DNA of 64,000 nucleotides from assembly GCA_020832305.1 (NCBI GenBank), contig JAFIEV010000041.1:1-64000 (forward strand). The letters are read 5' to 3'. Position numbers and translations under genes: made by a program. This document shows positions 1-7,445 of this stretch, piece after piece. This stretch comes from Cyclobacteriaceae bacterium (GTDB lineage Bacteria > Bacteroidota > Bacteroidia > Cytophagales > Cyclobacteriaceae). Each line of letters starts with the position of its first letter. Position 1 is the first letter of the stretch. The notes below the pieces were generated by a model that worked only from the letters and a program-made list of their open reading frames with translations, did not search any database and was not told where the DNA came from.

Positions 1-139
1 TTTTGAGAGGCTACATCTTCATACTTTCAGCAAAGCTTATTCGAAAACTTAGTAACTTTACGAACCGCCCTATGCCGAACGGCACGTAGGGTGGTGTGAG
101 AGGACAATGAGTGAAATAATCACTCATTTCCTACTCGAT
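1..139 (+). mobile_element. Group II intron, 3' end only (body left of window)
   Basis: The first 139 bases match the end of a bacterial group II self-splicing intron. A domain V hairpin (62-96) is followed by a domain VI hairpin and a terminal CCTACTCGAT that is typical of intron 3' ends; the exon would start near 139-140. The reverse transcriptase/maturase gene and domains I-IV must lie left of the window, because no RT motif is visible here. One frame from base 2 stays open to a stop at 50-52 and might be a maturase tail, but it is too short to judge. Whether the intron is intact cannot be seen. Confidence 0.85.
62..133 (+). ncRNA. Group II intron domains V and VI
   Basis: Domain V: bases 64-72 pair with 87-95 (9 bp including a G-T wobble at 67/92), a two-base CG bulge lies at 85-86, and a terminal 4-bp stem 73-76/81-84 carries the loop GAAC. 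Aligning the wobble to the standard domain V places the catalytic triad at C66-G67-C68. CGC is the triad of IIC-type introns; AGC is usual in IIA/IIB. Domain VI: 106-114 pairs perfectly with 120-128, and 101-103 with 130-132, leaving A133 unpaired about seven bases before the 3' end, where the branch-point adenosine is expected. Confidence 0.85.
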
Positions 140-233
140 TGATCTTACTTAGCTGCAATTATTTGCCATTTAACCAAAATGAGATCTTTATCGTTTGTCT
201 TAATGAAGAAAGCTTTTTATTAGATCTTTTACA

Positions 234-737
234 ATGGTTCTAAAATACAGTTATAATATTATTGCCTTCAGCCTTTTTTTTACACTTTTTGGGTGTGGTA
301 ACAATTCTATTAAAGATACGCGTATAGATGAATGTATTATTGAGGAAAAGGTTTCATCAAAAGTAGTTGCTGAACTGTTAATCCTGGGGAAATGGGATTG
401 GTTACAAACCAAATATATTCGTAGAGGAACCGGAATAATTATTGAATCACCCTTAACTACAGGAGACAGTAAGTCATTTGAGTTTCTTCATGACCGACTT
501 ATCATTCATCACAACGACAGCATTACAGAGCAACATTACGAAATCAGGATTTGGGGAGAAGATACACCACATGTTGAAGACTTATTAGTGGTTGATTTTT
601 ATGGGGTAACCGGTGAATTCAGAGGGAGAAGTTTACTCTCATTAAGTGGTAATGGAAAATGCATGACACTTATAAATTCCTATAATGACCTTGGAGGTGA
701 TTTAAATTTTATAAAGACCTCTCAACATGAATATTGA
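234..737 (+). CDS. Putative lipoprotein, lipocalin-like, unknown function
   Basis: A 167-residue protein with an N-terminal hydrophobic stretch ending in LFGC at about residues 18-21, a plausible lipobox, so it is predicted to be a lipid-anchored envelope protein. The mature part opens with a GKWDW-type motif at about residues 53-57 followed by alternating beta-strand-like segments, as in small lipocalin-like lipoproteins common in Bacteroidota. No catalytic motif is visible. It is the first gene after the group II intron end and is followed by 384 bases without a gene, so it appears to be a lone transcription unit. The ATG at 234 is the only sensible start because the signal peptide begins there. 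Confidence 0.75.
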   Translation: MVLKYSYNIIAFSLFFTLFGCGNNSIKDTRIDECIIEEKVSSKVVAELLILGKWDWLQTKYIRRGTGIIIESPLTTGDSKSFEFLHDRLIIHHNDSITEQHYEIRIWGEDTPHVEDLLVVDFYGVTGEFRGRSLLSLSGNGKCMTLINSYNDLGGDLNFIKTSQHEY

Positions 738-1121
738 TTTTTGGTGGAACCAAAACAACTGACAAGGTCATATAGCCATAATTTGTTAAGTAATTTTCTC
801 AATAAACTCATGTTGTAAAGCCAGCTTTCTCGTTGACTTGGTGCAGCCGTCGGCTGTATATCTATTAATATTTTTTACTCTGATCTAATCAACAGAATCA
901 TAAATTTCTGGTCCTTTTAAGTTAAACATCGATTTGACCTGGGAGACAACAAAGAACTTTGTATTAACCTTTTCGTAAAAATATGTGTGAACTATATAAC
1001 ATATCTCCTTAGATGTGTAATAAAATGCCTTAAATATGTTCCATCTTGTACCTAACCAATAGTACTACCTTCAAAAGAAAAAATTCATTACAAAGATCTT
1101 AAATTTATTTACTAAATAACA
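738..1121. other. Intergenic region, nothing recognised
   Basis: About 384 AT-rich bases between the lipoprotein and the BaeRF3-like gene. I see no convincing open reading frame, tRNA, strong hairpin or TAnnTTTG promoter box. It presumably holds the promoter of the downstream gene. Confidence 0.5.
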
Positions 1122-2279
1122 ATGATAACTAAACTTACTTCCGCGTTAATAAAGGAATTGCTAGCTGTAAATGCAGAACCTTGTATTTCTCTTTACATGC
1201 CAACGCATCGAAGTCATCCGGAAAATATTCAGGATACCATCCGTTTTAAAAATCTTCTCAAAAAGGTAAGGGAGTCTTTAACTGAAAAATTTTCAAATGT
1301 TGAAATAGCTGATCTGATGGAGCCAATGGAAGCGCTAGGAGAAAACAAGTATTTCTGGAACTTCACCACCGATGGACTAGCCATTCTTCGTTCTCCGGAG
1401 ATTTTTTTATCAATTCATTTATTGGTTCCCGTAGGCGAGCTCGCCATAGTTGCAAATACCTTCCACACCAGACCACTCAGACGATATTTACAATCGGCAG
1501 ACCGGTATATGGTTTTGGGCTTGAGCCAGCATGAATTTCACCTATATGAAGGAAATCGACATGCACTTTGTGAAGTAGAGCTTCCCAATGAAATACCTAC
1601 TACCATAGAAGCAGCACTTGGAGATGAACTAACTGAAAAACGGAGTACCGTAGCCTCGTATGGTGGTGTTAGCGGAGAAAGCTCCAATATGCATCATGGG
1701 CATGGTGGAAAAAAGGATGAAGTAGACATAGATGCTGAAAGATTTTTTCGCCATGTGGCAAAAGTTATTCAGAAAAATAATTCAGTAACCGGAGGTCTGC
1801 CAATTATTCTGGCGGCTCTGCCCGAACACCATGACCGATTTCAGCAGGTAAATGAAAATCCAAATGTATTGCCCACTGGAATTAAATTTAATCCAAAGTC
1901 TGTTTCAATAAAAAAACTCGCAGAATTGGCCTGGGAAGTAATGCAACCTGTGCATTTACTCAAGCTTACTGAGATGGTTGAAAAATACAATGAGGCAAAG
2001 GCCAATGATTTAGGCAGTGATTCTATTGATGAGGTAATTGGTGCCGCTGAGGAAGGAAGAGTAAGTACTCTGTTGATTGAAGAAGGAAGAATCATTGCCG
2101 AGCGCCTGAGAAACCAACTTACCGGCACCTTTAAGCCAATAGATTTAACACAGCCAAAATTAGACGATTTATTAGATGACATAGGGGAATTGGTAAATAA
2201 TAGAGGAGGTACAGTGCTTATCATTCCGCAAACTAACATGCCCTCCAAAACAGGACTTGCCGCTATATACCGGTATTGA
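1122..2279 (+). CDS. BaeRF3-like archaeo-eukaryotic release factor family protein
   Basis: A 385-residue cytoplasmic protein resembling the bacterial aeRF1-like families (BaeRF3; some members are named ribosome hibernation factors of the Balon type). The N-terminus carries the signature CISLYMPTHR at about residues 21-30, then a conserved QDTIRFKNLL segment. A glycine/histidine-rich loop (HHGHGG, about 190-196) is followed by a DAERFFRHVAK helix at the place where eukaryotic eRF1 carries its GGQ loop; GGQ itself is absent. The C-terminal part has a LIEEGR strand and ends in a LIIPQTNMP segment similar to the L7Ae-like domain of the family. The expected role is ribosome binding under stress rather than termination. 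Its stop overlaps the start of the CHAP gene. Confidence 0.75.
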   Translation: MITKLTSALIKELLAVNAEPCISLYMPTHRSHPENIQDTIRFKNLLKKVRESLTEKFSNVEIADLMEPMEALGENKYFWNFTTDGLAILRSPEIFLSIHLLVPVGELAIVANTFHTRPLRRYLQSADRYMVLGLSQHEFHLYEGNRHALCEVELPNEIPTTIEAALGDELTEKRSTVASYGGVSGESSNMHHGHGGKKDEVDIDAERFFRHVAKVIQKNNSVTGGLPIILAALPEHHDRFQQVNENPNVLPTGIKFNPKSVSIKKLAELAWEVMQPVHLLKLTEMVEKYNEAKANDLGSDSIDEVIGAAEEGRVSTLLIEEGRIIAERLRNQLTGTFKPIDLTQPKLDDLLDDIGELVNNRGGTVLIIPQTNMPSKTGLAAIYRY

Positions 2280-2887
2280 TTTTGAAAAATAATAGTGTAC
2301 TTTTTATTATCCTTGGATTCCTTTTTTTACTTTTTTTGGGCTTTACGACTTTTTCACTCAAAAAAGTAAAATCACGATCTAAGTCAAAAATTTCCGTAGG
2401 AAACAAAATTGATAGTTTAAACGGAGTTTTTGTTTATTTTAATGGCAATGTGAGCAACGTGAGTGGACGAAATACAAGCCCGGATGGATATAATATAGGC
2501 TTGAAATACCAGTGTGTTGAGTTTGTTAAACGTTATTATTATCAACACATCAACCATACAATGCCAGATAGCTATGGCCACGCCAAAGATTTTTTTAATA
2601 AGTCCATAGCGGATGGTAAACAAAATAAACAGCGAAACTTAATACAATATTCCAACCCAAGCCGAAGCAAACCAAGGGTTGATGATTTATTGATTTTGGG
2701 TGGAACCCGCTTTAACAGCTATGGACATGTAGCCATAATTTCTAAAGTAACTGACACCAGGATAGAGATAATTCAGCAAAATGTTGGCAGATATGGCAAG
2801 ACCAGACAGACATATCCACTTGTTTACAAAGAAGGAAAATGGGAAATAAAAAGTAATTCTATTTTGGGATGGTTAAGAAAGGAATGA
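2276..2887 (+). CDS. CHAP-domain amidase/peptidase, membrane anchored
   Basis: A 203-residue protein with an N-terminal hydrophobic segment (about residues 7-25) that looks like an uncleaved anchor or signal peptide, then a CHAP domain (cysteine, histidine-dependent amidohydrolase/peptidase). The catalytic cysteine is in KYQCVEFVKRYY (about 77-88) and the histidine in YGHVAIISKV (about 154-163). CHAP enzymes cleave peptidoglycan stem peptides or glutathionylspermidine. There is no nearby ATG: the likely start is TTG at 2276, overlapping the TGA of the preceding gene, or TTG at 2282. The overlap suggests translational coupling with the BaeRF3-like gene. Confidence 0.75.
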   Translation: MILKNNSVLFIILGFLFLLFLGFTTFSLKKVKSRSKSKISVGNKIDSLNGVFVYFNGNVSNVSGRNTSPDGYNIGLKYQCVEFVKRYYYQHINHTMPDSYGHAKDFFNKSIADGKQNKQRNLIQYSNPSRSKPRVDDLLILGGTRFNSYGHVAIISKVTDTRIEIIQQNVGRYGKTRQTYPLVYKEGKWEIKSNSILGWLRKE

Positions 2888-2914
2888 TGCGAATACCGAC
2901 CTTGCTGTACATAA

Positions 2915-2928
2915 ATTAACCGGTTAAT
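2915..2928. repeat. Perfect 14-bp palindrome between convergent genes
   Basis: ATTAACCGGTTAAT reads the same on both strands. It sits in the 96-base gap between the CHAP gene and the convergent membrane protein gene. It could be a protein-binding site or part of a weak bidirectional terminator, but there is no adjacent T-run. Confidence 0.4.
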
Positions 2929-2983
2929 ATAACTTATTGATAAATCTATTATATACTGTATTCTTACGATTAAAAGGGTGTTT

Positions 2984-3571
2984 TTACCGTTTTGGGTCTG
3001 TAACTCCTATAAAAAAGGCTATGATTATATGTGACATAAGAAGTAATACATTATCAATATGTGAAACTATATCAATCCGTGGCATACGACTTAGCGGAAA
3101 GCCAATGGCAGCAACCATCAAAAATATACCAGTCCAGGTTTTAACCTGTTTTGACCTGACCAACAGTATTGCTGCCATAACAAGGCCTAGTGGGAATAAA
3201 GCCCCTGGCAGAAATAACGAAACAATTAAGGGAAACCCAAGTTCTGCGTGTAAAGACCTTGCATCGCTTATAGATTTTATACCCATTGCGTCTGTATAAA
3301 TACCATCAAAGCCAAATCCTGCACCGCCAATGCATGCATAAACGGCTATTAAAAATCCAAGGGTACTCAACCTGGGGAACGCTATATGCACTTTTATAAA
3401 CATACCATAAAAGGCCATTATCCAGAAGGTAAAGGAGAGTACCTGTATCCATCCCGCTGTAGCGGTAACTAATCCATTTTGTGTAAAAAACTGCGAAATA
3501 GTAATCAGTAAAGGCGCTAATATCATGGTGAGGCGCCAGATATTCATCGAAAATCTGCTGTCTGTTGTCAT
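2984..3571 (-). CDS. Multi-spanning integral membrane protein, unknown function
   Basis: A 195-residue very hydrophobic protein with about six predicted membrane segments, near residues 13-30, 40-60, 70-90, 112-138, 144-160 and 170-188. It carries a small GGAGFGFDG loop after the third segment and ends in a charged DPKR tail. I do not recognise a named family. The gene stands alone on the minus strand, convergent with the CHAP gene and separated by 110 bases from the end of the cupin gene. Confidence 0.65.
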   Translation of the reverse strand: MTTDSRFSMNIWRLTMILAPLLITISQFFTQNGLVTATAGWIQVLSFTFWIMAFYGMFIKVHIAFPRLSTLGFLIAVYACIGGAGFGFDGIYTDAMGIKSISDARSLHAELGFPLIVSLFLPGALFPLGLVMAAILLVRSKQVKTWTGIFLMVAAIGFPLSRMPRIDIVSHIDNVLLLMSHIIIAFFIGVTDPKR

Positions 3572-3681
3572 AACTTATGATAATTGTAAAACTTGAATTT
3601 GCAGCAGGATTAAATCTTATAAAGAAATCATAATATGGGTGAGGTTAATATTATGCTAATCAAAGACTTTACATACCTGTA

Positions 3682-4314
3682 TTAAGGGATTTTAGGTGCA
3701 ATCTTTTTAGCTTTTCCTGTAATTCTTGCTATAAATGCAAGTGTGCCAATAAGCATATTTTCAACAAATACCGGCATGCCTCCAATTCGTTGTTCATCCC
3801 TGCATTGCCACATGATATAGGCCATTTCCGGAAGTAAAGATATATCATTACGACTGCTTTTCTCATGAATTGCAACCTTCGCGGCTTCAATCATAAACCA
3901 TTGAAAATGCAATGCGGGTTCAAGAGTAATGCGTGTTTCAAGAGGTTGATCCTTACTTCCATTTGAAAAGTTATGAATCACCCCGGGTGGAACTACAAAT
4001 GTTTCACCGGGACCTAATACTTTATCTTTCTGACCTTTTATACGACCTATCATTTTACCGGAAACAACATAAAAGGTTTCAGTCTGCTTCGGGTGCACAT
4101 GAAAGCCTGGCCCTTTTGCGCCAGGTGTAAATACACAATCAAATTCAACAAATGGGGCCGTACAATCAGGCTCGGAGTGAAAGGTCAATTTTTCGCCTTC
4201 CTTTTCTATGTTGAGGGTGGTTTTAGTATTTGCCATATTTTCTACATAAGTTCCAGATTTACAAGCTGCAAAATATGGCATCAACATAGCTCGAAAATTG
4301 TATTTATCGGACAT
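3682..4314 (-). CDS. Cupin-domain protein
   Basis: A 210-residue protein with a single RmlC-like cupin barrel. Motif 1 is PGFHVHPKQTETFYVVSG (metal ligands H, H, E) and motif 2 is PGETFVVPPGVIHNF with the fourth ligand histidine, so it should bind a divalent metal. A C-terminal helical region of about 80 residues follows the barrel and carries a hydrophobic segment near its end. The start at 4314 overlaps the stop of the upstream AraC regulator by 11 bases, indicating translational coupling; a further upstream ATG at 4341 is possible but less likely. The substrate is unknown; dioxygenase, isomerase or binding roles all occur in cupins. Confidence 0.8.
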   Translation of the reverse strand: MSDKYNFRAMLMPYFAACKSGTYVENMANTKTTLNIEKEGEKLTFHSEPDCTAPFVEFDCVFTPGAKGPGFHVHPKQTETFYVVSGKMIGRIKGQKDKVLGPGETFVVPPGVIHNFSNGSKDQPLETRITLEPALHFQWFMIEAAKVAIHEKSSRNDISLLPEMAYIMWQCRDEQRIGGMPVFVENMLIGTLAFIARITGKAKKIAPKIP

Positions 4315-5110
4315 TTTCAAAATAATGACCTTCCATCTCACTTTTTATTTTGCGATATTGACCGGGTGTGAGATTTGTGAATTCACGGAATGTCTTAATG
4401 AAATGTGATTGATCTGAAAAATCTGCACTATACGCGATTTGAGAAAGCGATAAGTTTGTATTATGTATTAGCCTTTTGGCTTTCAAATACTTTAAGTACA
4501 ACAGAGTTTGTTCTGTATTCATACCTGCTATTTGATAAAATTTGCGGGATAATTGACGGGGTGAATAGCAAAGCCAATCTGATATGCCGGCAACTGAAAG
4601 TTTTCTGTTTGTTTCAAGAGATAGTAAAGCATTGAAAGCACGGTCTCTGTCTGAAAAAGAGGCTAAACGCTGCAAAATCCATTCAGATAATAGATTTATT
4701 CTGGCGTGAAATGACGTTAAATCGGCAAGCTGATGCCAAATCTCATGAAAACAAGGTTCAATTAACGTCATATCTACGCACCGTCGGGCAATCTCACCAG
4801 TGGGCATACCTAATATATATTTTGCGGGTGCAGCATGAAGCACTACGCCAAATAGTGACTGATTTTTAGGCAGTTCAAGGGTAATAGGTTTATTGTGATA
4901 ACCCTGTACAAATGATCTGGGCATATGATGATCTTTATTATACATTGAATAATGAATCGGCATAGCCCCGGTAAAATTGAATATTATTTCAACAACGCCT
5001 TTAGGAATTATAATTTCATGCTGGTATTCGTTTCCTCTGGAGACTTGCCAAAAAGCCTTTACTACGTTAGAAAGAGGCAGCTCCTTTGGTTGGAATATTA
5101 AAGGTTTCAT
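4304..5110 (-). CDS. AraC-family transcriptional regulator
   Basis: A 268-residue regulator. The N-terminal half (about 1-155) resembles the beta-rich sensing domain found in Bacteroidota AraC proteins that begin with FQPKELPLSNVVKAFW-like sequence. The C-terminal 100 residues hold the double helix-turn-helix: first helix pair in LSVAGISDWLCYSPRQLSR, second in LSLSQIAYSADFSDQSHF, ending in the classic FTNLTPGQYRK. It is followed directly by the cupin gene in an overlapping arrangement, so it probably controls that gene and itself, possibly also the divergent LVIVD lipoprotein operon 140 bases upstream. Confidence 0.9.
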   Translation of the reverse strand: MKPLIFQPKELPLSNVVKAFWQVSRGNEYQHEIIIPKGVVEIIFNFTGAMPIHYSMYNKDHHMPRSFVQGYHNKPITLELPKNQSLFGVVLHAAPAKYILGMPTGEIARRCVDMTLIEPCFHEIWHQLADLTSFHARINLLSEWILQRLASFSDRDRAFNALLSLETNRKLSVAGISDWLCYSPRQLSRKFYQIAGMNTEQTLLYLKYLKAKRLIHNTNLSLSQIAYSADFSDQSHFIKTFREFTNLTPGQYRKIKSEMEGHYFENVR

Positions 5111-5250
5111 ATATGCTGTTCATAGGTTTACCATTAAATGCATGGTTGTCGCGGTTTCAGTGATTATTTAAAATTAAAAAAATTTTAAAAGCCTTACAAC
5201 CTATTGACAGAAAGCTGTGTCCTGGGAATATAACTTAAAATATTTTGACT

Positions 5251-6531
5251 ATGAAAACAAATACCTTCGCAACTGTCCTTTGGTTTATGCTGCTTTTACT
5301 CACACTGAGCTCCTGTTATGATAAAGTAGAAATCACTCGTACCTACACTGTGGTAGAACCTGTATATATGAGTACGCAGGAAATACGTTCCTCAGTAGGC
5401 ATAGTACAACCTGAACCACTCAAAGCTCCGGGTAAAATATATATGCTGGGGAATTTCTTATTTATCAATGAGCCCGGTGAAGGTGTACATGTTATCGATA
5501 ATTCAAATCCTGAACTCCCAAAAAATATTAGTTTTATTAAAATTCCAGGCAATTACGATATCGCAGGTATGGGCAATCTGCTTTATGCCGATAGCTACAT
5601 GGATTTGGTGATTCTTGACATCAGTAATCTCGAGCAGGTACAGGTTGTCTATAGAAATGAAAACATATTTCAGCAGATTTTGGATGGTTGGACTTTCGAT
5701 CCCGATAATGGAGTTATCATTGACTGGGTAGAGGTACAAAAAATTGAAGTTTCAGAAGGCGAAGTACAAAACATGGGTTTCCCGACCTTTTTCAATATGG
5801 CTGGCAACCGTATGGCTGTAATGGATATGGCTATGGTACCTCAAATGGCAGCACCACAGCCACAGGTTGGAATAGGTGGATCCATGGCCCGTTTTACTAT
5901 TAGTCAAAATCACCTTTATACCATCGATCAGAACTCATTATACACTTTTGATCTCAGCGATCCGCAAAATCCCCCTCAGTTTCCAACCATCAACGTTGGC
6001 TGGGGCATTGAGACTATATTTCCATACAAAGATATGCTCTTTATAGGCGCCCAAAACGGCATGCATATTTATTCTATCCAAAACCCTTCTAACCCCGAAA
6101 AACTATCAATGTATCAGCATGTTTTAAGCTGCGATCCGGTGGTAGTACAAGACACAATAGCCTATGTTACCCTGCGAGGTGGCACAGAATGCCGCGGATT
6201 TACCAACCAACTCGACATCATCAATATCAAAGATCCATCCAGACCCCGATTGCTGGTTTCTCATCCAATGATTCATCCTCATGGTCTGGGCATAGATGGC
6301 AAGACACTATTCATTTGTGAGGGTGAACATGGATTAAAAGTATTTGATGCATCGGATATTTTCAGGATTAATGCCAATTTGAAACAACATTTCAGAGGCT
6401 TTAATGCATTTGATGTGATACCATACCAGGGCCACCTTATGCTCATAGGACTTGATGGCTTATACCAATATACCTACACTGAAGGAGAAGAACTTACACT
6501 TTTGAGCAAATTGGCTATTGAAAAACCCTGA
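5251..6531 (+). CDS. LVIVD-repeat surface lipoprotein
   Basis: A 426-residue lipoprotein: the signal peptide ends in LSSC at about residues 21-24. The mature part is built from repeats that read roughly V-H-V-I-D-x-S-N-P, for example VHVIDNSNP, LVILDISN, LYTFDLSDPQNP, MHIYSIQNPSNP, LDIINIKDPSRP and LKVFDASD. This is the LVIVD-repeat pattern, predicted to fold as a beta-propeller on the cell surface. The ATG at 5251 is chosen over an upstream TTG at 5245. The gene is followed immediately by an outer-membrane barrel gene (ATG two bases after the stop), so the two are probably co-expressed. The ligand is unknown. Confidence 0.85.
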   Translation: MKTNTFATVLWFMLLLLTLSSCYDKVEITRTYTVVEPVYMSTQEIRSSVGIVQPEPLKAPGKIYMLGNFLFINEPGEGVHVIDNSNPELPKNISFIKIPGNYDIAGMGNLLYADSYMDLVILDISNLEQVQVVYRNENIFQQILDGWTFDPDNGVIIDWVEVQKIEVSEGEVQNMGFPTFFNMAGNRMAVMDMAMVPQMAAPQPQVGIGGSMARFTISQNHLYTIDQNSLYTFDLSDPQNPPQFPTINVGWGIETIFPYKDMLFIGAQNGMHIYSIQNPSNPEKLSMYQHVLSCDPVVVQDTIAYVTLRGGTECRGFTNQLDIINIKDPSRPRLLVSHPMIHPHGLGIDGKTLFICEGEHGLKVFDASDIFRINANLKQHFRGFNAFDVIPYQGHLMLIGLDGLYQYTYTEGEELTLLSKLAIEKP

Positions 6532-6532
6532 T

Positions 6533-7390
6533 ATGAAAACACTGGTAAACATCTTTGATAAGCTGCCTTTTAGAAAAGTAATGTATGTACTCAGCCCATT
6601 ACTTGGGATTGCATTTTTGCATACCGGGCTTGTCGCACAAACCGGGGAAGATGCCTGGAAGGCCAAAGTACATATGAAAAATGGCATGAAAATAAAAGGT
6701 TATACGTATGAAGTTATTCATGGTAATCCCATAAACCTGCATCTTGGCACAAATTCGGTGGCCGAAATCGATACTTCCGATATACAAAAAATGAAAACTG
6801 TACATCTGGGAAATAAAAAAAATCGCTCCGTATTTTACAACTATGCAGGGAATTATGGATTCCAACACCATAGGGGATTTTATCATAATGTATTTGCAGG
6901 GCTATCAGCAGGATTGGAGCATGGTAACGTGTCAGTGGGTTTCATCAATGGAACGTGGCTAAGCGAACGGTTTGCACTGGGGCTGGGTTTCAACTTCGAT
7001 AATTATCCTTCTATATCGGCTATACCGGTTTACATTCAACCCCGGTATTATCTCAAAAATGATAAAATAAGTCTATTCGGATTTACGGATGTGGGCTATG
7101 CCTGGGCCTTTCAGGAAAAAGGCCGTACAGGTTTTTATGAAGTCCACAATGTAGCAGGTGGTTTAATGGGGCAAATAGGGGTGGGCTATCAGATTAATTT
7201 TCTGAAGTCCGCCCTAACATTTTCCATGGGATACAAACTGCAGCAGAGCCGAATGGAATACGAATATTACGGATGGGGTCATTGGAGTTCTTTTTGGCCC
7301 GGTCGTATAATGTGGCCCACCCAGCCAATACAGGCTGAAGAAAAGCGATTGATACGCAGGGCAGTTTTTACGATCGGGTTCACATTGTAA
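6533..7390 (+). CDS. Outer-membrane beta-barrel protein
   Basis: A 285-residue protein with a signal peptide ending at LVAQ (about residue 26). A short soluble region (about 30-85; KVHMKNGMKIKGYTYEV) resembles the small leader domain found before barrels in Bacteroidota, and the rest is alternating amphipathic strands rich in aromatic residues (FHNVFAGLSAGLEHGNVSVGF, FGFTDVGYAW) ending in FTIGFTL with a terminal hydrophobic residue typical of barrels. The ATG at 6533 is preferred to a TTG at 6518 inside the preceding gene. It is likely the membrane partner of the LVIVD lipoprotein. A strong bidirectional terminator follows. Confidence 0.75.
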   Translation: MKTLVNIFDKLPFRKVMYVLSPLLGIAFLHTGLVAQTGEDAWKAKVHMKNGMKIKGYTYEVIHGNPINLHLGTNSVAEIDTSDIQKMKTVHLGNKKNRSVFYNYAGNYGFQHHRGFYHNVFAGLSAGLEHGNVSVGFINGTWLSERFALGLGFNFDNYPSISAIPVYIQPRYYLKNDKISLFGFTDVGYAWAFQEKGRTGFYEVHNVAGGLMGQIGVGYQINFLKSALTFSMGYKLQQSRMEYEYYGWGHWSSFWPGRIMWPTQPIQAEEKRLIRRAVFTIGFTL

Positions 7391-7393
7391 TAA

Positions 7394-7440
7394 AATCAGG
7401 GCCATTTTTCTATTAGAAAAATGGCCCTGATTCTTTTTTT
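7394..7440. terminator. Strong bidirectional intrinsic terminator
   Basis: A perfect 17-bp stem (7394-7410 with 7416-7432) and a 5-base loop, followed on the plus strand by a run of T. The stem begins with A residues on the plus strand, which gives a T-rich tail for the minus strand too. It separates the barrel gene (+) from the giant convergent gene (-). Confidence 0.9.
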
Positions 7441-7445
7441 TAATA

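Noticed and set aside
2937-3299. Plus-strand open frame of 120 codons
   Set aside because: Antisense to the membrane protein gene at 2984-3571, without protein-like character.
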